IMG/VR virus record: IMGVR_UViG_3300042373_001105
Location: 1 to 23,693 of that record
Direction: 5' to 3' (one strand)
DNA from: a virus
DNA length: 23,693 nt
Position numbers and translations under genes: made by a program
The notes under the pieces: generated by a model
Told to the model about the DNA's origin: nothing
Seen by the model: only the letters and a program-made list of their open reading frames with translations
Database searches by the model: none
In this document: positions 6,273 through 17,600 of the stretch, piece after piece
How the letters are laid out: each line of letters begins with the position of its first letter
Position numbering within the stretch: the first letter of the stretch is position 1

Positions 6273-9200
6273 TATATAACCTCACTTAAATAAATAGTCA
6301 TGCCTGGACCAGAAACATCTTTTTGATGCTCAATACTGTACACAACAAACCTTTGCTGAGGATCAAGGACATACCCCGTATCTGTTTCTGAATAATCAAT
6401 TGTTACAATATCACCAAGCTGAATTGTCGGTGTTGCGAATATTCTTACACCAACAGACTTTCTGGGCTTCATAGTTTTAGAAATAATCCACTCCATAATT
6501 TTTGTAGCTTCATCTTTGCTTTGTATGTATAAAGAATCTAACGAAAACTCATTACGTCCGTAGGTTATGCGACTATTTTTTACATCATTATATAGCTCTT
6601 TTTGCTTTACTGGAGATAAAATAGTCATGTCTTCTTTTGTTTGTGGATTTGAAAAATCCGAAGTTTTACTAAAATAATCATCTACTGTTAGTTCGCTTTT
6701 TGAGTCTTGGGTAAAAGTGATTCCCTGAATTCTTAAGTAGTTCCCAACCATTTCATCAAAACGTAAGAATGTGTCTGTGGCATTAAAGATTAAGAACTCT
6801 GCTCCGTATGCCCCAGCAAAAAATCCAGATACGGTATAGCCACGAATCTTGTTAAAGGTTGGAGAAATTGTTGCGTATAAGGCTGGGTAGGCTTTATCAT
6901 ATTTTACATTAAAGTAAGCAACCTCTCTCATGATAGTTCCGAACTCATCATAAAAAATATTATACTTTGGTGGTTCAGAGGGGCTAATCCCAGAAAGATA
7001 TGTTGGCTGAATAATTCCACTAATTGCATACTTTCTAAAAGATTCATTGGCAGAAATATCAATTTTATTAGTAAATATAGAATTTGCCACTGAGTCTAAA
7101 GTAAAGCTAGTGTTTTGACTATAGTTGTTTGCTAGGGCATAAATGTTTTCAAACATACACTGAGACCCTCCACGAACAAAAAGAGCCATATTGTTTGAAT
7201 TAACTATTGGCAATGGCTTTGTGTCATCTACAGTTGCAACTTGGGTATCATTTATATAGAGGTAGAATCTTCTAAAGGAGCCAAAGTCTTGATACTCTAG
7301 AGCAAGATCGTACACGTTTGTGTTTTCTTCTGCAACAACTCTAGCCTGTCCAGCAAAATTTCCATCATCAACAATTATTGTAGTCAAGCCGCTCCAAAGC
7401 TTAACTGGAATTCCAGCCTCATCTCTTGTTAGCAACCACTTTTCAGTTGATGAGCCAACAGCCGTTACTTTGTAATATCCGTCGTTGTCCGCAATCGTTT
7501 GGTTAGTTAAACGAATTCTTTCTCCTACAGATACAGCAGATCCTCCAATAGTCAGTGCCCCATTTGTTTGTGCGGTTAGAGTTGTTGTAGTAGAGGCCCC
7601 TGGAAGATTTGTTGAAGATGTTTTGTCATAGCTTTGATTTTCAACTATTTTATAAAAGAAAACATTTGCAACACCATCAGTTGGAGCATACTTATCAACA
7701 TTGCTTTCTGATAAAGCTGCTATTTCAAAATAATAACCGTTATTTGTTTGAGGATTAAGAAGTGCAACAATTCCTCCGCTGCCTCCGCTAACAGCTAAGT
7801 TTTGCTCTGGGGTAGTTGTTGGAACATTGTAATAAGTCGTAGCTCCCGCAGCTGTTTGAACAGAGGTTTCATTATTTTCAACTTTTCCAACTATTCTCAT
7901 TCTTGTTCCAAAATGCTTAAAAGAATCATTTAAAGGTTTGTTTATATATGAAATAAAATCAATTGAATTTTCTTGTGCAGAAAATGATGGACCCTTCATA
8001 ACAAGGGCTGAAGACTGAACAGTTTCTGATGTTGCAGATAGCTTGTTCTTTCTAGAAACTTCTTCATTATATGAGTAAGACAAATAATTTTTTATCAAAC
8101 TAGATCTTGATGATTTAGTGGCAAGAGATTTGTTGATACCAGCCTTGCCAGTGCCTGTGGTTTTTTCAAAAACAGAATTTCCAAATAAATATTTAGAGTC
8201 CATGGAGCATCCAAAAACATTATCGTTACTTGTCCAGTATTGATTAAGCCCAGCAGAGTGTTCTGTAATTTTAGTTCCAAACTGCTCTCTTCCGTGCTTG
8301 GAGACTGGGCCATTTGACATCTTAGTCACTCCAGCTTGAGTCTCATAGTTTGGCTCGGCATATATCCTTACACGGCCTGTTGGATAAATTTTTCCATTAA
8401 AGGAAAGTTTTGAGAAATAGTTTTCGTACTCCTCTGCATTTGTTATCCAAACGTTACCGCCAACAAACCCAGAATTAAGAACGCTAGAGGGCAATACGGA
8501 TACGTTATACTCTACAGCATCATACTTTATGACTTCCCCATTAGAATAAAAGTATCCATTGTACTGACCTATATATAAAATTCCATCGCCAAAATCAATA
8601 ATGTTATTGACAATTTCATGATTAACGACTTCTGGAATTTGACTGCTTAAGTCTGAATTCAAAGGAATGGCTGACAAAGCATACTTATTTCCAGTTGCTG
8701 CCTGACCGTTTGTCGGTGTCATGTTTTCTGTTCCCGAAACTTCCCAAAGAAGAGATGGCTTGTATATCCAAGTAATGTCTTTATCTGCAACATAAGCTTG
8801 CTTAATAGAGCCCATTGTTTTTTGAATATATCTAGTTATATAACTAATCTTTCCATCGTTGTATGCATTATTGTCTTGAGAGCTTATATCTATAATATTT
8901 GCAATTGATGGTATTATTGGATTAGTCAAATTTTCTACAATGCCCTGCTTAATTTGATCTTTTGAACCTACAAGAACAAGATCAGATTCTCTGTCAGTCC
9001 TAGAAGGCAAAATATAATTTTTGCTCATCATTATAAAATTATTATACTCATCAAAGAACATTGCCGTTTGAGTTGATCTTGCCAAATCTTGCAGTACTTC
9101 AGCAATGCTTTTGTCTGGAGCAACAAAGAAAAATGGAATTATAGGGTCTGGTTCGCCTGGAATTCTTTTAAAAGAGTAGTTGCTAAAACCAATACTGTCG

Positions 9201-10909
9201 AATATAGTGGCTATGGCATAGGACAGAGAGGTGTTAGGAATTAAAATTTCTGGAGCAGTTTGTGATTCAAAATAAAAAAACAAATCTCTTAGCTCAATGC
9301 TCAGCTCTCTTGTTTTTGGATTTGAGGCTGGAAAAAATTCAGAGTACATAGTTTTTAATGGAACATAAAAAGTTTTTTTAATTATGTTATTATCTATGTC
9401 AGTAATCTCTATATCTGAAATAATTTCATAAAACTTTATCTGAATATTTTTATTTATATATTGAGCAATAACGCTTCCAGTTTGAGAATCTGGGTTCCAG
9501 GTATTGTTAGGGTTAAAGGATTGGTCATAATCAAATAAAGCTAAGCTGCCTGTAGAAGCCAGCAACTGACCTACTGGCAAACCACTAATGCCAAGGTCTG
9601 AGGCATTCTTCTTTAAATTATAAGCAATTGTTTTGCCAGTTAAGTCTACTGCTAATCTGGGGGAAAGTTCAATTAGGTCAAAGGTTGCACCAAACTTATT
9701 CATTGTATCTACAACTATTCTAATTCCAGATATAAAAGTAAATTCTTCATAATCTAAAATACCGTTTTGGTTTGAACCATACTTTTGTGGAGTTGTGGTA
9801 TCAGTTAAAAAGTTTGTAAGCTGATCAACATTTTCGTCAGCAACGTACCAGCCATACTGTGGGATAAAGGTTTTGTACTCTCCAGAATTCCAAATATAGA
9901 AAACTCCTACGTCAGAGCTGTTTGCTTTAACTAGATATGCCTGACCCTCTTCATTTTCGTCTGGCAAGACAGTAGTTGAAGCTAGAATGCCGTTATTAAT
10001 AAAACTTTTTCTAAATTTTTCTGGGACGATTAAGCCATAACCAAGCTCTAGATATCCATCTGTTCCAAATATAGAATCTCCGTTTGACCGTACAGAATTT
10101 TTGTCAAAAGAAATTGCATCTATCCAAATATTATTTTTTAGGTATTGAACCTTCCATTTGGTTGGAACGGTCTTATTCTGTTCTCCAAAAAATGGATCTG
10201 CAAAGGTTCCAGCTGGGCCAGAGAATGGCCCTAAGTTTATGTCTCCAACGTTTGTCTGTGTCTTTATAATAATTCTGTTAACTGGAATTTCTTCCTTATA
10301 AACAATATAAGGGGCTGCATCTTGTATAAAATAGTCAAGCCCTTCCTGGCTAAGCTCTTCAAAGCCAATTCCAGTCAGTGAGTTTGTTTCAAAGGCAATC
10401 CCATACTCTTGTCCATTTTCAGTTCTATACGATGTCCAGTATTTAAATTTATCATTTTTATCTGGCATATAGTATCTGGGACGATTAAACATTTCAGTAT
10501 TGCTGTGATGTAAGTAATTACCTGTAATGCCATACCTAAGTTTGTTAATTCCAGATCTTGGTCTAAACTTTCCAAAGCATTCTTCTAAAGAAAATAAAAG
10601 CTTTTCTTTTTCTTTTTTAGGTTTAAACAACACAGGAGTCTGACCGTCTTCTTCAAAACCGCCGTCAACAACTATGTCTGCATCTGTTGCATCAGTATAA
10701 AAATTACCTGTATCTCTAGGATCATAAAAATTTATTAATGATCTATACTTTTCATCTTCAACAGAAGAAGAGTATGGCCTATATCTGTAGTTTCCAATAT
10801 CAGCAATATTGTCAGAAAAGTTCATATTCCATTCTGCAATTACTGCTGTCTGAGATTTAATTGTAGAAGAATTTTTTAAGTGGTCGTTTAGCTCTTTGCT
10901 CTCAAACAT
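6272..10909 (-). CDS. Large hub-like tail protein with embedded carbohydrate-binding-like modules
   Basis: A 1545-residue tail-tip protein, second gene after the tape measure gene, where siphoviruses encode the central hub (Tal/gp27-like). Hub-like evidence: DKSIAEVLQDLARSTQTAMF, then FDEYNNFIMM (about residues 593-625), and near the C-terminus IMEWIISKTMKPRKSVGVRI, then FATPTIQLGDIVTIDYS (about 1460-1500), as in hub domains. Other modules: about 200-276 is discoidin-like (PVNRIIIKTQTNVG ... PTKWKVQYLKNNIWIDA); about 975-1255 looks like a LamG/concanavalin-type sandwich (FGTRMRIVGKVENN ... DLALEYQDFGSFRRFYLYIN), interrupted by a small inserted domain (about 1097-1165). Starts at ATG directly after the upstream stop (TAAATG), with AGAGG 5 bases before. 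The hub role is likely; module names are from patterns only. Confidence 0.75.
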   Translation of the reverse strand: MFESKELNDHLKNSSTIKSQTAVIAEWNMNFSDNIADIGNYRYRPYSSSVEDEKYRSLINFYDPRDTGNFYTDATDADIVVDGGFEEDGQTPVLFKPKKEKEKLLFSLEECFGKFRPRSGINKLRYGITGNYLHHSNTEMFNRPRYYMPDKNDKFKYWTSYRTENGQEYGIAFETNSLTGIGFEELSQEGLDYFIQDAAPYIVYKEEIPVNRIIIKTQTNVGDINLGPFSGPAGTFADPFFGEQNKTVPTKWKVQYLKNNIWIDAISFDKNSVRSNGDSIFGTDGYLELGYGLIVPEKFRKSFINNGILASTTVLPDENEEGQAYLVKANSSDVGVFYIWNSGEYKTFIPQYGWYVADENVDQLTNFLTDTTTPQKYGSNQNGILDYEEFTFISGIRIVVDTMNKFGATFDLIELSPRLAVDLTGKTIAYNLKKNASDLGISGLPVGQLLASTGSLALFDYDQSFNPNNTWNPDSQTGSVIAQYINKNIQIKFYEIISDIEITDIDNNIIKKTFYVPLKTMYSEFFPASNPKTRELSIELRDLFFYFESQTAPEILIPNTSLSYAIATIFDSIGFSNYSFKRIPGEPDPIIPFFFVAPDKSIAEVLQDLARSTQTAMFFDEYNNFIMMSKNYILPSRTDRESDLVLVGSKDQIKQGIVENLTNPIIPSIANIIDISSQDNNAYNDGKISYITRYIQKTMGSIKQAYVADKDITWIYKPSLLWEVSGTENMTPTNGQAATGNKYALSAIPLNSDLSSQIPEVVNHEIVNNIIDFGDGILYIGQYNGYFYSNGEVIKYDAVEYNVSVLPSSVLNSGFVGGNVWITNAEEYENYFSKLSFNGKIYPTGRVRIYAEPNYETQAGVTKMSNGPVSKHGREQFGTKITEHSAGLNQYWTSNDNVFGCSMDSKYLFGNSVFEKTTGTGKAGINKSLATKSSRSSLIKNYLSYSYNEEVSRKNKLSATSETVQSSALVMKGPSFSAQENSIDFISYINKPLNDSFKHFGTRMRIVGKVENNETSVQTAAGATTYYNVPTTTPEQNLAVSGGSGGIVALLNPQTNNGYYFEIAALSESNVDKYAPTDGVANVFFYKIVENQSYDKTSSTNLPGASTTTTLTAQTNGALTIGGSAVSVGERIRLTNQTIADNDGYYKVTAVGSSTEKWLLTRDEAGIPVKLWSGLTTIIVDDGNFAGQARVVAEENTNVYDLALEYQDFGSFRRFYLYINDTQVATVDDTKPLPIVNSNNMALFVRGGSQCMFENIYALANNYSQNTSFTLDSVANSIFTNKIDISANESFRKYAISGIIQPTYLSGISPSEPPKYNIFYDEFGTIMREVAYFNVKYDKAYPALYATISPTFNKIRGYTVSGFFAGAYGAEFLIFNATDTFLRFDEMVGNYLRIQGITFTQDSKSELTVDDYFSKTSDFSNPQTKEDMTILSPVKQKELYNDVKNSRITYGRNEFSLDSLYIQSKDEATKIMEWIISKTMKPRKSVGVRIFATPTIQLGDIVTIDYSETDTGYVLDPQQRFVVYSIEHQKDVSGPGMTIYLSEVI

Positions 10910-11611
10910 TTAAACCTCTTCTAGAGTTACAGAAATATTCCAGAAATCATAATTTGATCCACCACGTTTTTCAACAGAGTAACTAAAATCAGAGATATAC
11001 ATTTCTATGATTTGGTTATACTGTCCAAGTTTTTTATATCTATTTACATCGTCTTCGCTAAAGTTAGTATACTTATCGTAAGCTAAATACACCCAAAAAG
11101 AATCCTGATGGCTGTTATACCAATCTAAAATTTCTACCCCGCCAGCTCCGCCATCAGTTGTATACTGCTCTGAAGCTGTAGTTGCATTCGGAAGAATTTT
11201 AAAAGATCCATCTGTTCCAGGACTACGAACTCCAGAAACTATCAGGTCTGGATCTGCTATTTCAGAATCAAAATTCGGGTATTCTGAAAATGACCTAGAT
11301 GGAAGCATATTCCAAGATGTTGAAATAGTAAGCTTATCTGCAATGTGATAAGACCTCATTCTTCCGTTAATCATTCTTTCTCTGCGTTCCAACCTAAAGG
11401 GCTGAAACTGTAATGGCTGACGATTATCATCAGACAACACAATAAATTCATTTAAAAGGTCTCCAGACTCAGTCTGTGAAATATCTTGACCAACCTCAAA
11501 GCCGTTAGGTATGTAAAGGCCAGATGAAAGAGTCCCTGGATTATTTGCCCATAGCATTGCCTGAGGCCTTTGGTACTTTTTCCTACTGGTCATATATACG
11601 TTAGTAGCCAT
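10910..11611 (-). CDS. Distal tail / minor tail protein
   Basis: A 233-residue protein immediately downstream of the tape measure gene, the usual place of the distal tail protein that joins the tube to the tip hub. The sequence is beta-rich, with a conserved-looking C-terminal half (DSFWVYLAYDKYTNFSEDDV, then IIEMYISDFSYSVEKRGGSN and DFWNISVTLEEV). The closing pattern (SDFSYSVEKRG ... DFWNISVTLEEV) is like that of tube-fold proteins, which tend to end in a strand describing a tube or ring subunit. No signal peptide or membrane segment. Its ATG overlaps the tape measure stop (TAATG), with AGGT about 5 bases before. The distal-tail role is inferred mainly from order; it could be another baseplate ring protein. 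Confidence 0.65.
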   Translation of the reverse strand: MATNVYMTSRKKYQRPQAMLWANNPGTLSSGLYIPNGFEVGQDISQTESGDLLNEFIVLSDDNRQPLQFQPFRLERRERMINGRMRSYHIADKLTISTSWNMLPSRSFSEYPNFDSEIADPDLIVSGVRSPGTDGSFKILPNATTASEQYTTDGGAGGVEILDWYNSHQDSFWVYLAYDKYTNFSEDDVNRYKKLGQYNQIIEMYISDFSYSVEKRGGSNYDFWNISVTLEEV

Positions 11612-14600
11612 TAGAACCTGTTGCTCCTTATTCTTTGAGAATCGATTCTACGAATCTGCCCCATAACTGTTTGTGCAATAGCATTTGGATCTGATACAGA
11701 AGACACATTTACACTCAAGTTATAATTATACACTGAACTGTTGTCTGATATCGAAGGTACATTAATGTTTACTGGAGCAGAGTCAACTCCATAGTTGCCA
11801 GTTGTACCCTTAAAGCTTGGATTATTAAAAGATGGAATCATTCCATTATTAAGTTGTTCAAAGAACTTTGGTCCAAATTTTCTAACTGCTGGTCGTCTTA
11901 TTACAAACTCTCCAGGAGTCAGCATTGCGGGGACGATATCTGATCCTAGAGGAGACCCTCCATTTGAGTAGTTAGCCATAATCTTGCCACCCATGGCCCT
12001 CTTAACCCACTGGACTCCATTCCAAATAAACTGTCCTCCAGGCCCTACCTGACCAGGCTTATCTCCAGGCTTTTCTGGTCCAGGTCTTGTATTGCCAGGA
12101 GTTGGTTTAAATTCTGGATTAGGAGTTAAGATATTCTTTCCTGTTTCGCTACCTATCTTTACCCAAGACTTTCCATCCCAGACAAAGTTGCCCTGAGGAC
12201 CAAGCTGTCCAACAAAAGACCCATCTTTTTCTGGTCCAGGTCTTGAACCTTCAAATCCTCCTGATCCTCCTGGCAACTGCATTCCCGCCATCTGCTGCAA
12301 GGTAGCCAAAGCTTCTTTAAGACTATCCGCATACTCTTTAGTAGAAAACTTTGCACTGTTAATCTTATTAACAAGATCATCATACTTTAGGCTTTGCAGC
12401 TTCAAGCTTGCCAAAGCCGTTTCTCTTTCAACCTCTATAAGCCTTACTCTTTCCCTTGCTGGCTCAAGCCTATCTTCTTCAATCGCAAATATTTCTTTTT
12501 CTTTTTTAAGAATATCTTCTTCAAGCTGCAACCTTGACTTGCCCTTTGAAGAACGTACAAAGCCTAGCTCTTTTTCTCTTGCTGACTCAAGAGCAGAAGA
12601 CTGTCTTTCAAAAGCTTGCTCAGCCTGAGTTTCTCTTATATTTTGAACTGCTTGAGCCGCAGCTGAAAGGTCTCCTCTAGTGATAGCTTCTGCAAGTGAT
12701 AGCTGTCCTTTTTGCTGATCAGAAATATCAGAGTTTATGCGTCTTACTTTATCTAGAGCTTCTGCTCGTTTATCATACTTATCATTGATAGCATCTTCTT
12801 TCCAGCTTATCTCCTGAAGTCCTGCTTGGAAGTCATCTATTTGGAATTGTAAAGCAGCAATATCAGATTCAGCTGAACGTATTGCCGTCATGTCTCCAGA
12901 TACTGCAAACTCAAAATTAATCTCAACTCTTTCTGTTGCAGAGTCTATGCTTTCTTTTAAGAAGCTAGCAAGGCTTTCTGGGCTTATCTCCCTTATTGCT
13001 TTTTCTGCTTCTTTTGCAGAGTTAACGATAGTCTTTAATTCTTCCCTGCCTTTTTTACCAAGTTTCATTGTTGCAATACCAGCAGCAAAGGCAGCATCCT
13101 CCACTGCACTGTAAGCATCTGAGGCAGCCATTCCAGCAGAGATTAGTCTTTCAGCCGCTATCTTTTGGTTTTTTGAATTTGCAATAGCTCTTTGCTGATC
13201 TATAACAAAACCACCGATAGAAATTTCATTAAAGGTTTTTTGCAAAGCCTTTCCTTCATTGGTTAGCTTTGCTACACCCTTGCTAATTTTAAATAGCTTA
13301 TTTTGTTCTGATTTATCTAAGCCTGATATAAAGCTTTGAAACTCTTCTGTTGTTCCTCCAGCTACAAGGGCGTTCATAGTGCCCTTAAAAGGCCTCATGT
13401 CTTTAGCCTTGCCCAACCACTTAGTTAGCTCCTTAAGGCCTCCTGTGGCCTTCACAGCGTCTTGGCGGAGCTCTTTAAGATCTGTTAGGACATTCTTGTA
13501 AGGGCTTTCTTTTTTAGTTCCACCTGTAGGGGTTTTCTCGGTGTCAATTTCACCAGTAGGATCTTTTGCTAGGTTTCCTGTAACATATTGCTCTGCATCT
13601 TCTCCCGCAATAATTGAAGCAACTTGCTCATCTGTAAGTTTGCTTTCAAAAGCTGGCTTTTGTGTATTTCTCCAGGCTTGAATCATATCAGGAGCTTTCA
13701 AAACTGTTTCATATTGAGTAGCATATACCTGTGTGTAAACAACCTTTTGATCTGGTGGAAGATCTTTGTAGAAGTCGTCGAACTGTGCACCCTGCTCTGC
13801 AGTAATAATTTTTTGTTCTATAAGACTTTCTACATTGAGCATTCCTTTATTCTCTAGGTCTTTTAGCTTGTTAAATTTTTCCGTTAGCTCTGTTAGTTTA
13901 TTTAAATTTTCTCCATAAAATTTCAAAACAACTTCTGGCTCAATTGCATTGCCATCAAATGTTGCTATTTGGGTTAAGGTATCTACTGTATCTTTTGCCT
14001 GCTTTTCGCTTTTTCTATTGATGCTTAATGAAATTTGATAAGCAACCTCTGGATCTTTTAATATTGCAAAAACTGTTTCAAGCTGGCCCAAAGACTGAGG
14101 CCCAACCTTTGTGCTTATGTCTGCTAAAACTGATAAAGTAGCCTGCCCCTTACCAGTAGTTGGATCAAACATTTTCATTAACCCATTAAAAGTTTCGGAA
14201 TCTATGTTTCCTGCTGTAAGCTCTCCCAAAATTTGAAGCTTAACCTCTTGAAAGGCTGCCTCTTTTGCAATATTTTCTGCTCCAGTTAATCTGCCACCAC
14301 CAGTAGCTCTAAGAGTCTTTGTAGAAACATCTTGGCCAAATGCATTTTTGGCCACTACAGCTGAAGAGCCTTGTAACTTTCTAGCAGCTTCACCAACCTT
14401 TGGGTCTAAGCCTATTGCAGTGTTTGCTAGTTGTGATAAAATTCCTTGTTGGTTTGCAAAATCCGCTGCCGAAAAGTCTTTTTGCAACTTATAAATTTCT
14501 GATGTATAAGTCTCTATAAGTCCAGCTCTTTCAATTTGATACTTTTCTTCTAAAGCAAGAGCTTCATCGTATTTTCCTTCAGCATAAAGCTTATCAATAT

Positions 14601-17600
14601 TTTTTAGATTTTCTACATCAAAAGCATCAACTAGTTGTTGGTTTTCATCATAGAAATTAGCAACTATTCCAGCTGCTTCTCCTTCTAATTTTGCAACTCG
14701 TTCAGTATCCATCCACCAGAGTGGGCCAGCTTTATCTGTAAAGTCTTTTGACTGAAGAATTCCTCCTGCTCCAGCGATGCCAGAGGTTGACCCTTTGACA
14801 AACTCTGTGTAAATCTTTATAGTGTTTCCTTCTAACAACTTTCCGTCTGGTCCAATAATTGATTGAATTGACGCATTTATGTTTGCAGTTACATTGTAGT
14901 CGTTTAGCTTTTGCCCTAAAGAATTTGCTATGCTCTTTGCTTGCTCTGGACTTAATACTCCTGTGGCTACGGCTGTGGTTAGTTTTTTCTGTAAAGATTC
15001 TATAGCCTTAGATCGTCCAAATTTTTCTGTTTGATTTTCAAATTCAGAAAGCATTCCTTGGCCAGCTTCTGATTGAACAAACGACTGGCCAAAAGTTGTC
15101 TTTCCTGTCTGTACAGTAAATGGAGAAAATTGCTGTTGCCTTCTTTTTTCCATAAATTCAGATGGCGTTACTGTTCCTGCAGCTTCAGCAAACCTTGACA
15201 TTGCATCTTTACCAGAACTTAGCGATCTAGTTGCATCGAACGATTCTTTTCTAATGTTTTGTAAAGCTATTTGAACAGCTACAAAACCGCCAACAACGGC
15301 TGCAAGAGCAGCAACAACTAGTCCGACTTTGCTTGCTAGCATTGGAGCTATCATAGAAAGCATCATCACTGGCATCATTAGCTGATTTGCAATTTCTCCA
15401 ATTTGTCCACCAACCATGGATCCGCCAATTACACCAACCATTGCAGCTGCTCCTACCCCGCCAGCAACTTTTCCTCCCATACCTCGCATCTTAGATTGAC
15501 GAGCTAACCGCTTTTCTTCTTTAGTCGCTAGGCGTGTCTTTTCTTCTGCAACTTTTTGTTCGTCAACAAGTCTAGCTTTTGTCTCAGCCACTCTTCTTTG
15601 TTTTTCTGCAGCTTCATTCTTTTTTCTTTGTGCCCGAAGTTTTGCCTGCTCATCCTTTGTAGCCTTATCCCAGTCTTTTGAGGACATCCCATAAGCTTGA
15701 CTAATGCCAGAAGATCTTCTATCTGGAGTTTGCCCCTCTGGAAAACCATCCGCAAATCCTGGAAGTCTTGGGAAATTACTTGACCCTAATGTAGCAAGCC
15801 TTCCTATTCCAGGAAGCATAACTCCCCTACCCCGCATTAACTCTCTGTTTGTTTTTTTAGTTAGAATTGTTTCCCCAGGAGTTACTGCAGCCATTCGTGT
15901 ATCTGATGCTGAGCCACCAGATACCCTAGCCCCAGCTGGAACCTTTTCATCTGATCCACCGATAGTTTGAGACTGCCTCCTTTTGTCCTCAATAACGTTT
16001 TCGCCTATAAGTTGAGAATAAGTCCTTAGACCTCTATCGTAAAGGTTGCGTTCAAATCTTCGATCTAAAAGCTTTCTGGTTAGTATGGCCTGATATTTTC
16101 CTTCTCTAACCTTACTGTTTCTGCTGTTTTTTGACCATACCTTTTCATCAAATGTTGTAATTGCTTTAAGGGTTGCAGCTGCAGCTTTGGTTTTTGGATG
16201 ATCACCAGACACTAGTTTTTCAAGCTCTTTTCGATCTTTAATTTTTAATCGTCTTAGCTGTCCATCACTTAAAGACATTAGGTGTTTTCCTAGGTTTCCG
16301 CTTACTCTATTTAGGTAATTATTTAGACCACCAACGTCTGGACCTATCTTAGATATATCTTTCCAGTCTTTAATGCCGTCGCCTTTTGCCGCAAAGTGTG
16401 ATGCATCAATTTTTGTAAATCTTGCAAGCTGGCTGTTAGAAATACCTAGCTTTTTAGCCTCAGCTTCTAAAAATTTTATTTCGTCATTAAAGAGTCCTGA
16501 TTTAATAACACTACCAGTTAAAGTTCCAACTCCCGAACCTGAACCTCCAGAAATTGTGTATTCGTGTCTTTTTCCACTTGAGGTAGCAGTATTGTTAACT
16601 CTAGAAGGAGTTAAAATTTGTTCTCTGTCAGAAAGATCTGTTAGCCTTCTTAAAATGCTCTCATCTGGTCTTCCGCTTACTCGCATTGCTTCAATAGTCT
16701 CTGGAAGTTTTTTAGCATTTCTTTCAGCAAATCTACCTCTAGTTTTAAATCTTTTGCCCAAGAATTCAACCCAATGTTCTCCATCGGTACTGCCACTAAT
16801 TGCTTTTGATCCTTGACTATACCCAGGAACACCCATCTTTTTAAATAGTCTTGCAACAAAGCCAGATCCAACAACACGAACTGACCCCATGCCTGCAGCC
16901 CTTAACTCTTGTTTTAGCTGTTTTGCAATGGCTGGGTCACGAGCAATAATTTTGTCAATTTCTTTAAATGCAAATCCGCCAGGAGTATAGGTCTCTATGT
17001 ATGGTGGTTTTGGATTAGTTGTAAAGCTGTTTCCACCAGTTGGGATATTTCCAAATGGCTGTCCAAATCTTCCAAATTGAGCTGCTTGTGACTGACTTCT
17101 TGTTGCCCCACGCATTGGTGCTGGAGAACTTGATAAGTTTCTGTTTCTAGAATAATCTAAAAGAATATCTCCAGCATAAGCAGATGATCTTTTGGCTACA
17201 GATCCCTTTGTTATTAAGGAAAGATCTCCGTATCTATCTAGCTTAGATGATCTTGGGTTCATTGCTCCTGAAGCTCTTGCTCCAGTTTTTCCAAAAAGAA
17301 GTGTGTTTAAAATTGTTTGAAGAGGTGATGATGAAGCAAACCCATATGTTGGACGTTGACCTGCTGAGGTAGAGCCTGGCAGGCCAAAAACATCTTGCTC
17401 TAATTTAGTTCTTAATTGCTTTTGCTTAGGCTTCTTTAGTCCATATTTACTTAAGAAGTCGTCTCCAGTTCCTGTAGCAAAACCACTTTGATACTTTTTG
17501 TTTCCAGATGCTAGTGCCTGAGAAAAAGCCTGAGATTGCATCCTAACGCCAACATTTGATCTTCCAAGCATTGAAGCAAATGGATTTCTACCAATTCTAA

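Noticed and set aside
16373-16816. 147-residue open frame on the plus strand
   Set aside because: Antisense shadow of the tape measure gene; no start signals or recognisable domain.
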